In this document: positions 17,496 to 24,407 of the stretch, in pieces
Position numbering within the stretch: the first letter of the stretch is position 1
Layout: each line of letters starts with the position of its first letter
Origin: Rariglobus sp041662485
Lineage (GTDB): Bacteria > Verrucomicrobiota > Verrucomicrobiia > Opitutales > Opitutaceae
DNA length: 64,000 nucleotides
Assembly: GCA_041662485.1 (NCBI GenBank)
Contig: JBAZSJ010000019.1
Location: forward strand, 1 to 64,000
Reading direction: 5' to 3'
Made by a program: the position numbers and the translations under genes
Notes under the pieces: generated by a model
What the model saw: only the letters and a program-made list of their open reading frames with translations
The model's database searches: none
What the model was told of the DNA's origin: nothing

Positions 17496-17528
17496 GAAAA
17501 AACCCCGTGCGCATTTCCGCGCACAGGG
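17496..17528 (-). terminator. Hairpin terminator directly after the capsid gene
   Basis: On the minus strand GTGCGC and GCGCAC (17519-17524 and 17507-17512), extended by GGG/CCC, form a hairpin followed by six T (17497-17502). It lies 29 bases beyond the capsid stop codon and before the 121-aa gene. A leaky terminator here would let the capsid mRNA exceed that of the downstream minor proteins. Confidence 0.75.
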
Positions 17529-17556
17529 TGTTTAGTTTCGAGGGTTTGCCGGGCTC

Positions 17557-18420
17557 TTAGAAGAACTTCGGCTTGATGATCTGCTGAAGCGCGATGTGGT
17601 CACCCGCGCCGGAGTAGGTCAGTTTGAGCAACAGCGGACGCCCGCCGGTGTCCACGCCGTTGTCCACGATCTGGGACTTGTCGAAGTAAAGCGCGTAGGT
17701 GTTGGCCTGCTGCGTGACTTCGTAGGGCTTCAGACTCGCGGCGTTTTCGTCGAGAACCCTGTCGTGGATGGTGCGACTGCCGACCTTCGCCACGATCTTG
17801 GTTACGTTGGCGGAACGCACCGTGATGCGCTGGATTTGGCCGTCCACGTCCAAGTCGTTTTTGTCGATGGTGCCAGCGCCCGCGACCTGCACGGTGTGAC
17901 GCTTCCAGAACGTGATGTTGGCGTAAGCCGAGCCCTTGCTGTTGACCTGCGGGTCAAGGTCGTATTCGTAGCTGGCCGTGAGAGCGGGCGCGGCGGCGGC
18001 GGCGTTGAACTTGACCTTGATGCGGCAGGAATTGACGCCCCACGGGTTGCGATAGAGCGGCCAGGCCAGCGCCTCTTCGCCGGAAACAGTGGCGCGTTTG
18101 GGCTCCATCATGAACACCTGAAGGAAACCGGCCTGAAACGGGATGCCGTTGGCCTCGTTTTCGTCGATGAGTTCATCGACAGTCATCTCGCGGATGGTGT
18201 CGCTGTTCACTTCAACCTGGATAAGATCGATGAGCGCGGCGAGCTGGGCGCGACTGGGGCGGGCAACCGCCGTGGGCACTCCGCCGACAACGAAAGTGCC
18301 GGACGGGCAAAGCTGCGTCGAAATCAGGCGCAGTTCGGTGGGAATCGGCAAAAGGGCGATGCCGCCAGCGGCGACGCCGGAGATGCCGGAGACTTGGTCG
18401 TTAAAGCGAGGCGTTGCCAT
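17557..18420 (-). CDS. Major capsid protein, PM2 P2-like double jelly roll
   Basis: 287 residues, close in size to corticovirus PM2 P2. The order of conserved-looking segments follows P2 as I recall it: VAAGGIALLPIPTELRLI near the N-terminus, ELIDENEANGIPFQAGFLQV and MMEPKR at the first roll, NSCRIKVKFNAAAAAPALTA between the rolls, then FWKRHTVQVAGAGTIDK and NTYALYFDKSQIVDNGVDTG in the second. The protein is beta-rich throughout with no membrane helix. It would form pseudo-hexameric trimers of the icosahedral shell. It sits between a 55-aa membrane protein and the terminator. Confidence 0.82.
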   Translation of the reverse strand: MATPRFNDQVSGISGVAAGGIALLPIPTELRLISTQLCPSGTFVVGGVPTAVARPSRAQLAALIDLIQVEVNSDTIREMTVDELIDENEANGIPFQAGFLQVFMMEPKRATVSGEEALAWPLYRNPWGVNSCRIKVKFNAAAAAPALTASYEYDLDPQVNSKGSAYANITFWKRHTVQVAGAGTIDKNDLDVDGQIQRITVRSANVTKIVAKVGSRTIHDRVLDENAASLKPYEVTQQANTYALYFDKSQIVDNGVDTGGRPLLLKLTYSGAGDHIALQQIIKPKFF

Positions 18421-18458
18421 GGCTGTTCGTTCCTTTTGGGTTCAGGTTGCGACGCGCG

Positions 18459-18626
18459 TTAGGCTACGGTCTTGGCATCGCTGCCAGGCAGAGCGTTGGC
18501 GGCGGAGACGACGGGCTTGGGGATGAAGCGGCGGAACGCGATGGCGAGAACCGCGCCGATGAGGAGAATCACCACGAGGGCGATGAGGGGGGACTTGGAG
18601 AACCAGTCCGAGATTTTCTTGAGCAT
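18459..18626 (-). CDS. 55-aa membrane protein before the capsid gene
   Basis: An open frame from ATG at 18626 to TAA at 18459. The protein opens MLKKISDWFSKSP, continues with one long helix (LIALVVILLIGAVLAIAF) and ends in a basic/Ala-rich tail (RRFIPKPVVSAANAL). It resembles small virion membrane proteins of PM2-like phages. It is the first gene after the GTCCG repeat array and lies 38 bases before the capsid gene. Confidence 0.75.
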   Translation of the reverse strand: MLKKISDWFSKSPLIALVVILLIGAVLAIAFRRFIPKPVVSAANALPGSDAKTVA

Positions 18627-18703
18627 TGGTGGAGGTGTTGAGTTGTGAACTTACTTCAGGCTCCACCTATCACCCCCGCCGCCTCCCATTGAAAGCGGCC
18701 CAA

Positions 18704-18749
18704 TGTCCGCCGACGTCCGTTTATGTCCGATTGCGTCCGGTCATGTCGT
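18704..18749. promoter_or_regulatory. Array of five helically phased GTC(C)G repeats
   Basis: GTCCG begins at 18705, 18715, 18725 and 18735, with GTCG at 18745: a strict 10-base period, one turn of the helix. The array fills the non-coding gap between the ATPase stop (18752) and the capsid group. It could bind a protein multimer as a late-gene activator site or serve as replication iterons. A weak promoter-like pair, TTTCAA and TGATAG 16 bases apart, lies downstream on the minus strand. Confidence 0.7.
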
Positions 18750-18751
18750 TT

Positions 18752-19264
18752 TCACGCGCAATCCACCCGGCGGGCCGGTGCGTTTCCCTCCTTAAAAAGG
18801 AAACAACGGTCCGGCAGATTGGCCGATTTCATCAGGGTCAAATCGGCGAATTCCTCCGCGAGATACGCCGCCGCTTTCGGTCCGGTTTTGAAAAGCCAGA
18901 GGTAAGAACACTGTTCGCGAATCGTCGGCTGAACCTGCGAGAAACGCTGGGCGATGAAAAAACAACGGTGCCCGAGGTGACGCCCCGAGGTGAAAAGGTC
19001 CGCAATTCGATCATCGAACTTTTCCGCCTTGGCGTCGGACAGCTCCATGAAAAGGGCGCAGCGACGGGAGGCGTTTGCCTTTGCGCAGTAGCGCCCCACG
19101 TCATCGGTTATCCAATCGGAAACGGGTTTCCAGTCCGGTATTTGATTTTTGGGTGCAAGCGTCAAAATCGGTATCCGACCGGCACGAATGGACGCAGCCA
19201 GGACTCGGGCTTTGTAGCTCTTGCCCGTGCCCGTCCGACCGAAAAAACAACCGTGGTAACTCAT
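18752..19264 (-). CDS. Packaging ATPase, FtsK/HerA (P9/A32-like)
   Basis: A 170-residue P-loop ATPase. Walker A is GRTGTGKS at residues 9-16, a Walker B-like strand ends in the acidic E74-S-D76 (ALFMELSD), and CFFIAQRF at about 101-108 matches the sensor strand of this superfamily. The very short N-terminus before Walker A is typical of genome-packaging ATPases of tailless phages (PRD1 P9, PM2 P9). It would pump DNA into the preformed capsid. The ATG at 19264 overlaps the stop of the 70-aa gene (ATGA). Confidence 0.85.
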   Translation of the reverse strand: MSYHGCFFGRTGTGKSYKARVLAASIRAGRIPILTLAPKNQIPDWKPVSDWITDDVGRYCAKANASRRCALFMELSDAKAEKFDDRIADLFTSGRHLGHRCFFIAQRFSQVQPTIREQCSYLWLFKTGPKAAAYLAEEFADLTLMKSANLPDRCFLFKEGNAPARRVDCA

Positions 19265-19473
19265 GCGCGGCGCGTGAACAGGTATAGGCCGAGCGCCGCC
19301 AGCATGAGCAACGCAACGACGACAGCGACGGCGGCGGGCGCGAGGACGAACGCGGCGGCAAGAATCACAACGGCCAGCGTGCGCCTCAACAGATGCCCCA
19401 TCAGGCAGAAAGCGCGGACCCAAAGCGGGAGCGGCGGAACGATAAAAACGACAATTTTTTTAATGGTGTTCAT
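19261..19473 (-). CDS. Prophage membrane protein, 70 aa
   Basis: Two or three hydrophobic stretches (IVVFIVPPLPLWVRAFCLMG and LAVVILAAAFVLAPAAVAVV and onward) joined by a short basic loop, ending in FTRRA. PM2-like phages encode a small membrane protein next to the packaging ATPase that helps form the packaging vertex; the same role is plausible here. It overlaps the ATPase start by ATGA. Confidence 0.7.
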   Translation of the reverse strand: MNTIKKIVVFIVPPLPLWVRAFCLMGHLLRRTLAVVILAAAFVLAPAAVAVVVALLMLAALGLYLFTRRA

Positions 19474-19476
19474 GGG

Positions 19477-20292
19477 TTACGCGAAAGGGTCTTTTACGAT
19501 GGGCGGTGTGCTGGGAGCGGGCGTGACGTCCACGACGGGCGCGACGGGTTCAACCTTGCGCGGCTCGGCCTTTTTCCAGCCAAGCCAACCTTTGATTTTG
19601 CCGACGATCAGGCCGCGCCGATCTTCGGCGACGGCATACGCCACGAACATTCCAATGAGCGCGAGCGTGCCACGGAAAAGGATGCCACGGTGTTTTGCAT
19701 AGGCGGCGAGCGTCTTCGACAAGGCGGCATGTTCCGCGCCGGTAGCGGTCGCGGCCTTGTAGTCGCCGATGACAGCGCCGGTCAAAACGTAGAGCGTTTT
19801 GCATCCGACGTCGCCGACTGCTTCCGGTGACATGGTCGCATCCTCATCAGCGGGCGCGCCGGCCAGAGCTTCCGGTTTCGGCAACGCGGGCAAAACGGAA
19901 TCGGGCGCGACTACGCTTTGCGGCGCGGCGGGTTCGCCGGCCTTTGGTTTGGCAACGTGTTCGCCACTGACGGGCGGCATGGTTTCGGCCATTTCTGCGC
20001 CTAGATTTTCCGTTGGGTCAACTGACGACGCGGGGGAAGCGGTTTGGGAGCGAGCGGAGGCCGTAGGCGTCGCCTGTTCCGTGGTGTCCGGCGTGGACGA
20101 GGTGGAGGATGAAGATTGCGAGACAGGCTTCGGCTTGCGCCCGCCGCGTGGCATCCATCGGCCCGTCTTCGGATGCTGTTTCGCGATATGGCGGGCGTCG
20201 TCGAAAGGAATTCCGGCGCGATCTAGCGTGCCGGGAGCGATAGGAGACGCCCCAGCGGGCGGCGCGGTGATAGTGTCGGCTAGGTCGGGCAT
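19477..20292 (-). CDS. Prophage protein with disordered N-terminus and membrane segment, 271 aa
   Basis: Residues about 45-150 are Ser/Thr/Pro/Ala-rich and likely disordered; 160-190 is a short folded part; a membrane helix (GTLALIGMFVAYAVAED) lies near residue 215, followed by a basic segment and a Pro-rich C-terminus. The N-terminal FDDARHIAKQHPKTGRWMPR may bind nucleic acid or peptidoglycan. I do not recognise the family. Confidence 0.65.
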   Translation of the reverse strand: MPDLADTITAPPAGASPIAPGTLDRAGIPFDDARHIAKQHPKTGRWMPRGGRKPKPVSQSSSSTSSTPDTTEQATPTASARSQTASPASSVDPTENLGAEMAETMPPVSGEHVAKPKAGEPAAPQSVVAPDSVLPALPKPEALAGAPADEDATMSPEAVGDVGCKTLYVLTGAVIGDYKAATATGAEHAALSKTLAAYAKHRGILFRGTLALIGMFVAYAVAEDRRGLIVGKIKGWLGWKKAEPRKVEPVAPVVDVTPAPSTPPIVKDPFA

Positions 20293-20298
20293 GGTGGT

Positions 20299-20421
20299 TT
20301 ATTCGGGGCGTTCCCCTTTGGTTTCAGAGCACTCTGGGCAGACTTGGCCGGAGCCATCGAAAAAACGGGCGCACGTCTCGCATTGGGCTTCGGGCGCAGC
20401 GGTAAATTTTTTGCAGGTCAT
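20299..20421 (-). CDS. 40-aa zinc-ribbon protein
   Basis: A short frame with two CxxC knuckles: CETC at about 14-17 and CPEC at about 29-32, as in a zinc ribbon. The protein begins MTCKKFTAAPEAQ. Its ATG overlaps the stop of the 35-aa gene (ATGA at 20418-20421), which supports reality despite its length. A transcription-regulatory role is possible. Confidence 0.65.
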   Translation of the reverse strand: MTCKKFTAAPEAQCETCARFFDGSGQVCPECSETKGERPE

Positions 20422-20525
20422 AGCGAAAGAAGCACGATGCCCGCGCCTAATACGACGAGGGCGAGAAGCACGAAAAGGACGCGTATTTTCTCTTCGTCCT
20501 CGCTGAATTCGGGTTCAGTTTTCAT
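20418..20525 (-). CDS. 35-aa single-helix membrane protein
   Basis: A short frame: acidic N-terminus (MKTEPEFSEDEEKIR) and one membrane helix (VLFVLLALVVLGAGIVLLSL) reaching the C-terminus. It is linked by ATGA overlaps to both neighbours (20522-20525 and 20418-20421), strong evidence of a real coupled gene. Probably a small virion membrane protein. Confidence 0.65.
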   Translation of the reverse strand: MKTEPEFSEDEEKIRVLFVLLALVVLGAGIVLLSL

Positions 20526-20857
20526 GCGGCGCGACGGGCGGTTTGCAGGCGACGGGTCGCGATGCGGAGGATTTCGAGCGCATAATCGCTGCGGCTTCCG
20601 CCGCCGATCATGGCACGGAGCGTCGCGAGAGTGTCACGTCGGCGAATTCGCGTGTCCGGAAGGCTGCGGTTCCGTAGTCTGGACGAGGGGAAGCGTGCGC
20701 ACAGTTCGCGATACCAACGCGGATTTTGACCAGCACGAGCGCGGATCATGTGCCCGTGATGCATCGGACGCGGCGCGGGCGTGAGAACGATCAGGAGTTG
20801 ATTCGACTCCAGCTCGGCGAGCATCTCGTTCAATTCGTTTTCGATTTCAGGAATCAT
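20522..20857 (-). CDS. Hypothetical prophage protein, 111 aa
   Basis: An acidic N-terminal helix (MIPEIENELNEMLAELESN) is followed by an Arg-rich C-terminal half (RIRRRDTLATLRAMIGG and ATRRLQTARRAA), suggesting nucleic-acid binding. No known family is recognised. It is coupled by ATGA to both neighbours and lies in the early/replication part of the operon. Confidence 0.65.
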   Translation of the reverse strand: MIPEIENELNEMLAELESNQLLIVLTPAPRPMHHGHMIRARAGQNPRWYRELCARFPSSRLRNRSLPDTRIRRRDTLATLRAMIGGGSRSDYALEILRIATRRLQTARRAA

Positions 20858-21063
20858 AAAGAAGAGGTCGAAAGGGCAGATGAAACGAGGGTGAATCCGA
20901 CAACCGGAGCGCCGTTTCCCGTTTCAGAAACGGCGGAACGGTTGGCCCTTAGCGTTTCGATTCGTGAACGAATCGCTTTCGTCCTTGGGTCGTTAATTCC
21001 CCATTCCTTAACGGCGACGAGGGCGGCGCGGTTCAAATTCGCGATTTCGTAATTCGATTTCAT
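20854..21063 (-). CDS. Hypothetical prophage protein, 69 aa
   Basis: Starts MKSNYEIANLNRAALVAVKE at 21063, where the ATG overlaps the TGA of the winged-helix gene; the frame upstream is only an overlap shadow. The protein is small, helical and basic, with no membrane helix. Its stop overlaps the next start (ATGA). The function is unknown. Confidence 0.65.
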   Translation of the reverse strand: MKSNYEIANLNRAALVAVKEWGINDPRTKAIRSRIETLRANRSAVSETGNGAPVVGFTLVSSALSTSSL

Positions 21064-21851
21064 ACGGCGCAAAGGGCATCGAATTCCGCAACGAAATCGG
21101 CGGTTGATTTGACCTTGGGGAAAACGGTGAAAACGGCCTTTGCAGGCCCATTTTGGGCGATCAACGCCTTTCGACGCTGCGCGACACGGCAAGCGGCGGA
21201 AAGGCCGTCAGCTAGGCGGCGGCGTGCCAAAGAAACGAGGCTGGACGGCTCCCAGCGAATAGAAGCGGGCAGATTTGAGAGGTCCGAATCCACGTTGCGC
21301 AGGGCGTAGCGCCAAGCGTCGATCAAATCGGCTTTGGCGTGGCCGGCATGCAGGGCGTCCACGGCGAAATTGTAGGCATGGCCGAAACGGAACATGGTCC
21401 GGCTTGCGGCGCGGTGCTCGCGGGCTAGGACGTTTCGGGCGAGCCAGCCGGCGAGGGCTTGAATCGGCCTCGGGGCTGGTTTGGAAATCCAAGAGGAAGA
21501 TTTTTTCAAATCCAGCGCGGCTGGGCGCGCTGTGTTATTTTGTATTTCTTTTTTCTTCGTCAGAAGAAAAACCCCCTTAATACAGGGATTTCGGTCTGAA
21601 ACTTGGACAACGTAAGAGCGTCCGGCGCGGACTGTGCGAAACACGAACCGGCCCGCTTCACGGACCTTTTTAACGGCCATTTCAACGGTCCTGCGCGTGC
21701 ATTTAAACGAGCGGGCTAGGGCGTCGAAATCGACAATAAAAACCCGAGTCCCCTTTGCGAAAACGGCAGAAAGGTAAGCGATTAAACGGACATTAATCGT
21801 TGCGCTAGAACGATTCCTGCGTTTGAATTTCGGCCTGAAATAATCGTTCAC
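21060..21851 (-). CDS. Winged-helix protein, replication initiator candidate
   Basis: At 263 residues it is the largest protein of the early region. Residues about 1-85 look like a winged helix: a basic N-terminus (KFKRRNRSSATINVRLIAYL), a recognition-helix-like stretch (ALARSFKCTRRTVEMAVKKV) and a wing (REAGRFVFRTVRAGRSYVVQ). The rest is helical and basic. Plasmid- and phage-type Rep proteins often start this way, so it may initiate replication. A transcription regulator is the alternative. No rolling-circle HUH or primase motif is visible. Confidence 0.6.
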   Translation of the reverse strand: MNDYFRPKFKRRNRSSATINVRLIAYLSAVFAKGTRVFIVDFDALARSFKCTRRTVEMAVKKVREAGRFVFRTVRAGRSYVVQVSDRNPCIKGVFLLTKKKEIQNNTARPAALDLKKSSSWISKPAPRPIQALAGWLARNVLAREHRAASRTMFRFGHAYNFAVDALHAGHAKADLIDAWRYALRNVDSDLSNLPASIRWEPSSLVSLARRRLADGLSAACRVAQRRKALIAQNGPAKAVFTVFPKVKSTADFVAEFDALCAV

Positions 21852-22084
21852 GATTGCGCCTCCTTTATCCCCAAAAGGCGGAACAGTTCGCTTTCAGGGA
21901 TGAAGTAATCGCTGAAATTCGGGTTGGTTTTAAGCCCACCTGTGCGGCATTGCTCGCGGACCCATTTTGCCGACCGGAACACTCCGCAGGATTCCAGAGC
22001 GGCGGAAAAATCCTTAGGGCAGTAATTGCGCGCCCGCGCGGGCGCGGCGACGGCCTTGCCGGAAAGCATGGAACTGGAGGACAT
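21848..22084 (-). CDS. HTH protein, excisionase candidate
   Basis: 78 residues; about 23-72 look like a short MerR/Xis-type HTH with wing (SAKWVREQCRTGGLKTNP, YFIPESELFRLLG). Small HTH proteins beside the att site are typically recombination directionality factors. GGAGGG lies 9 bases upstream of the ATG at 22084. In the circular phage that ATG overlaps the TAA of the extended integrase frame (TAATG), so int and this gene would be coupled. Its stop overlaps the next start (ATGA). Confidence 0.65.
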   Translation of the reverse strand: MSSSSMLSGKAVAAPARARNYCPKDFSAALESCGVFRSAKWVREQCRTGGLKTNPNFSDYFIPESELFRLLGIKEAQS

Positions 22085-22191
22085 TAGCTTTTCCCTCCAT
22101 CGCTCAGAAGTGAGCGTATCGCTATAGCGGTGACTTTTACCGCTTTTGTGACTTTATCCGGGGCAACCCCTTCGTTTCCTAATTCTGATGC
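22084..22191 (-). other. Alternative integrase 3' end, in frame only in the circular phage
   Basis: Joining the two 24-bp cores in a circle places this stretch after integrase codon 414. The frame then reads 35 codons (beginning ASELGNEGVAPDK and ending LLSDGGKS) to a TAA at 22086-22084. The tail would be basic and helical. The same stretch carries direct repeats GTGACTTT at 22130-22137 and 22148-22155, 18 bases apart, and a palindrome CGCTATAGCG (22120-22129), candidate arm or excisionase sites. In the prophage it is non-coding. Confidence 0.8.
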
Positions 22192-22215
22192 GTTCGAATC
22201 CCGCCGGGCGCGCCA
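22192..22215. repeat. attR core (24 bp)
   Basis: Exact copy of 8552-8575: the T loop to CCA end of tRNA-Arg, without the rest of the tRNA. It marks the right end of the prophage. Confidence 0.93.
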
Positions 22216-22277
22216 CTTTTCACGGATTGTTTATTTTGGCTGTTGCTAGAGTCGCAAAAAATTTGAGCTTACCCCGC

Positions 22278-22688
22278 ATGGTCAAAATCACCGGCGAATA
22301 CCAAGGCGATCTCCACTGTCTGGCTGTTCACGAGCCTTCGGACAACCGCCTGGCGACCGACGCGCCCAAGGACAACCAGGGGCGGGGCGGGGCGTTTTCT
22401 CCGACCGATCTCACCGCCACGTCGCTGGCCACCTGCATCGCCACGACCATGGCCATCGTCGCCCGCCGGCATGGCGTGGAGTTGAACGGCCTGAAGTTTG
22501 AAGTGACCAAGGAGATGTCCGCCGACGCGCCGCGCCGTATCGTGCGGCTGGCGACGCAGCTTTGGCTGCCCATCGCGAAAACCGATGAAATGGCCAAGCT
22601 GCTCGAACACGCCGCGCACCACTGCCCGGTGCATCAAAGCCTGCATCCGCAGATCGACAAGCCGGTGGTGTTTCACTGGGTCCAATGA
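22278..22688 (+). CDS. OsmC family peroxiredoxin-like protein
   Basis: 136 residues with the OsmC arrangement: SLATCIATTMAIVARRHG at about 51-68 with the first redox cysteine, and AAHHCPVHQSL near 116-126 with the second. OsmC/YhfA proteins reduce organic hydroperoxides through this cysteine pair. The ATG at 22278 gives MVKITGEYQGDL, the usual start; the upstream frame runs into attR. Before integration this gene lay directly downstream of tRNA-Arg. Its TGA overlaps the start of the sensor gene (ATGA). Confidence 0.88.
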   Translation: MVKITGEYQGDLHCLAVHEPSDNRLATDAPKDNQGRGGAFSPTDLTATSLATCIATTMAIVARRHGVELNGLKFEVTKEMSADAPRRIVRLATQLWLPIAKTDEMAKLLEHAAHHCPVHQSLHPQIDKPVVFHWVQ

Positions 22689-24253
22689 GCGACCAGGCGG
22701 ACACTTTGCCTGGCTCGCCTTCTAAAGTGGGCGACCTGCCGTCCGAGTTCGGCGGCCTGCTGGCCGAGTTTTGGTCGCGTGGTTCCATGGGACTGTGCCT
22801 GACGGATGCGGACGGTTCCATCGTGGCGGTAAACGCGGCGTTTTGCACCGCGGTGGGCAGGTTGACGGACGAGTTGATAGGGGCGTCGTCGCTGACGTTG
22901 ATCGCCGCCGAGGCATCGGTGCAGGGCTCGCTGTCGCACACCGCGTTCATCAACGGCGACGATGCGGCGATGGCGGGGACGGTTTACGTGCACAAGAGCG
23001 GACGTCCGCTCTTCACGCATGTCACGGATACGCGCGTGCGTCTGCCGGACGGCCGGGTGTTCCGGCTCACGTCGCTGGTGGATCTGGCGGGGCAGGTGCA
23101 GGGAGTGGGGCCGTTGCGGCAGCATCAGCGGGCCGAGAATTTTTCCGCGCTGGCGGCCGACATCAGCAACGACTTCAACAATCTCCTCTCGATCATCCTG
23201 GGCTACACGGCGTTTTTGCAGGACTCGGGTCGGGATTCAACCCGGTTCAACACCGCGGTCGAGGGCATCGAGCATGCGGTGCGTCGCGCCGCCAACCTGA
23301 TCCGGCAGACGCTGCATCTTTCGCGGCGGGACGAACTGGCCTTCCAGCGGATGGAGCCGGGGTATTTCGTGCGCGAGTTTTACCGGATGACCGGGGAGAC
23401 GCTGACGTCCGGGATCGAATTTTCCCTCGATATCGAGGAAGACGTTCCGGCGATTTTGATCGATACGCAGCACTTTCACCACGCGCTGGCCAATCTGGGC
23501 CAGAAGGCGCGGGACATGATCGGGACGGGCGGACGCATGGCGGTGGACGTGCGGGCGGTGGCGGGCGATACGCTGAGGGCCAAGTTTCCGGATGCGCATG
23601 AAGATGATTACGTGATGCTGGCGCTGCGGGCCGAACCGGCGGCGGTCAAGCTGGCCGAGCAGGAGAATCAGGATTTGTGGGAGGAGGCGGTGTGGTTTGC
23701 CGAGCGCCGGCGTGATCTTTCCGTGCTGGTGGTGCATGGCATCATGGCCGGCCATCGCGGGCATCTCGAGGTCGACGCACGGTCAGGACTGGCGCTTGTT
23801 TTCCGGCTTTATCTGCCGGCGTTGACCGAACCGGCTCCGGAACCGTCGCCGCCCCGGCCCGTGCCGGAGATTTCACCGGGCGATTTCACGGTCTTGCTGG
23901 TGGACGACGAGGAAACCATTTTGCAGACGCTCCGGGCCGCGCTTGAACGCAACGGCTTCCGGGTGATCGAGGCGCGGGACGGGTTGGAGGCGGTGACGGT
24001 GTTTGCGGCGAATGCGGCGACCATATCGCTCGTGCTGATCGATCTGGGCCTGCCGCGCATGAGCGGGTGGGAGGCGTTCCAAAAGATCAAGGAGCACTCG
24101 CCTGCGATAAAAGTTGTCGTCATGAGCGGGCACCTGGAGGCGAACCTGAAGGCCAAGATCATCAAGGGAGGCGCGTGCGGTTTTCTCCAGAAGCCTTTCG
24201 CCGTGCCCGAGGCGGTGGACGAAGTGAAGCGGGTGTGCGCGCAGCCGGGCTGA
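22685..24253 (+). CDS. PAS hybrid sensor protein with degenerate kinase core and intact receiver
   Basis: 522 residues in order: PAS domain (about 30-145), a DHp-like region, an ATPase-like region and a C-terminal receiver (about 400-520). The usual AHDFNNLL motif reads SNDFNNLL, so the phospho-accepting His is missing; the N-box reads NLGQKARDM and no DxGxG block is visible, so the kinase is probably inactive. The receiver is complete: DD in LLVDDEE, D in LIDLGLP, S in VMSGH and K in LQKPF. It may be phosphorylated by another kinase. It overlaps osmC by ATGA. Confidence 0.82.
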   Translation: MSDQADTLPGSPSKVGDLPSEFGGLLAEFWSRGSMGLCLTDADGSIVAVNAAFCTAVGRLTDELIGASSLTLIAAEASVQGSLSHTAFINGDDAAMAGTVYVHKSGRPLFTHVTDTRVRLPDGRVFRLTSLVDLAGQVQGVGPLRQHQRAENFSALAADISNDFNNLLSIILGYTAFLQDSGRDSTRFNTAVEGIEHAVRRAANLIRQTLHLSRRDELAFQRMEPGYFVREFYRMTGETLTSGIEFSLDIEEDVPAILIDTQHFHHALANLGQKARDMIGTGGRMAVDVRAVAGDTLRAKFPDAHEDDYVMLALRAEPAAVKLAEQENQDLWEEAVWFAERRRDLSVLVVHGIMAGHRGHLEVDARSGLALVFRLYLPALTEPAPEPSPPRPVPEISPGDFTVLLVDDEETILQTLRAALERNGFRVIEARDGLEAVTVFAANAATISLVLIDLGLPRMSGWEAFQKIKEHSPAIKVVVMSGHLEANLKAKIIKGGACGFLQKPFAVPEAVDEVKRVCAQPG

Positions 24254-24270
24254 GGGAGGGTTTCGAATTG

Positions 24271-24343
24271 TAGGCCAGACCGCTGGTCTGGCTTCTGCAA
24301 AACACGCATCCGCCAAGCCGCCCGACCACCGGTCGGGCCTACA
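24271..24343. repeat. Paired dispersed palindromes
   Basis: GTAGGCCAGACCGCTGGTCT with its continuation, and CCCGACCACCGGTCGGGCCT with ACAT form two related palindromes facing each other between the sensor gene and argH. The second resembles 7564-7588 in reverse orientation. Confidence 0.7.
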
Positions 24344-24407
24344 TCCGGGCGGGCCAGTCTTTCGCATTGCGCAGGGCGGGTGGGGCGCGTTGTGCTGTGT
24401 CATCCTT

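Noticed and set aside
18704..18749. CRISPR-like array
   Set aside because: Repeats of five bases with five-base spacers are far too short, and no cas gene is present.
18752..19264. Filamentous phage Zot-like protein, hence an inovirus
   Set aside because: Zot and this ATPase are both P-loop proteins, but the short N-terminus, lack of the Zot membrane part and the neighbouring capsid protein favour a DJR packaging ATPase.
22188..22277. Longer OsmC start at 22188
   Set aside because: The extra 30 codons read through attR and would not exist in the uninterrupted chromosome; the family start is at 22278.
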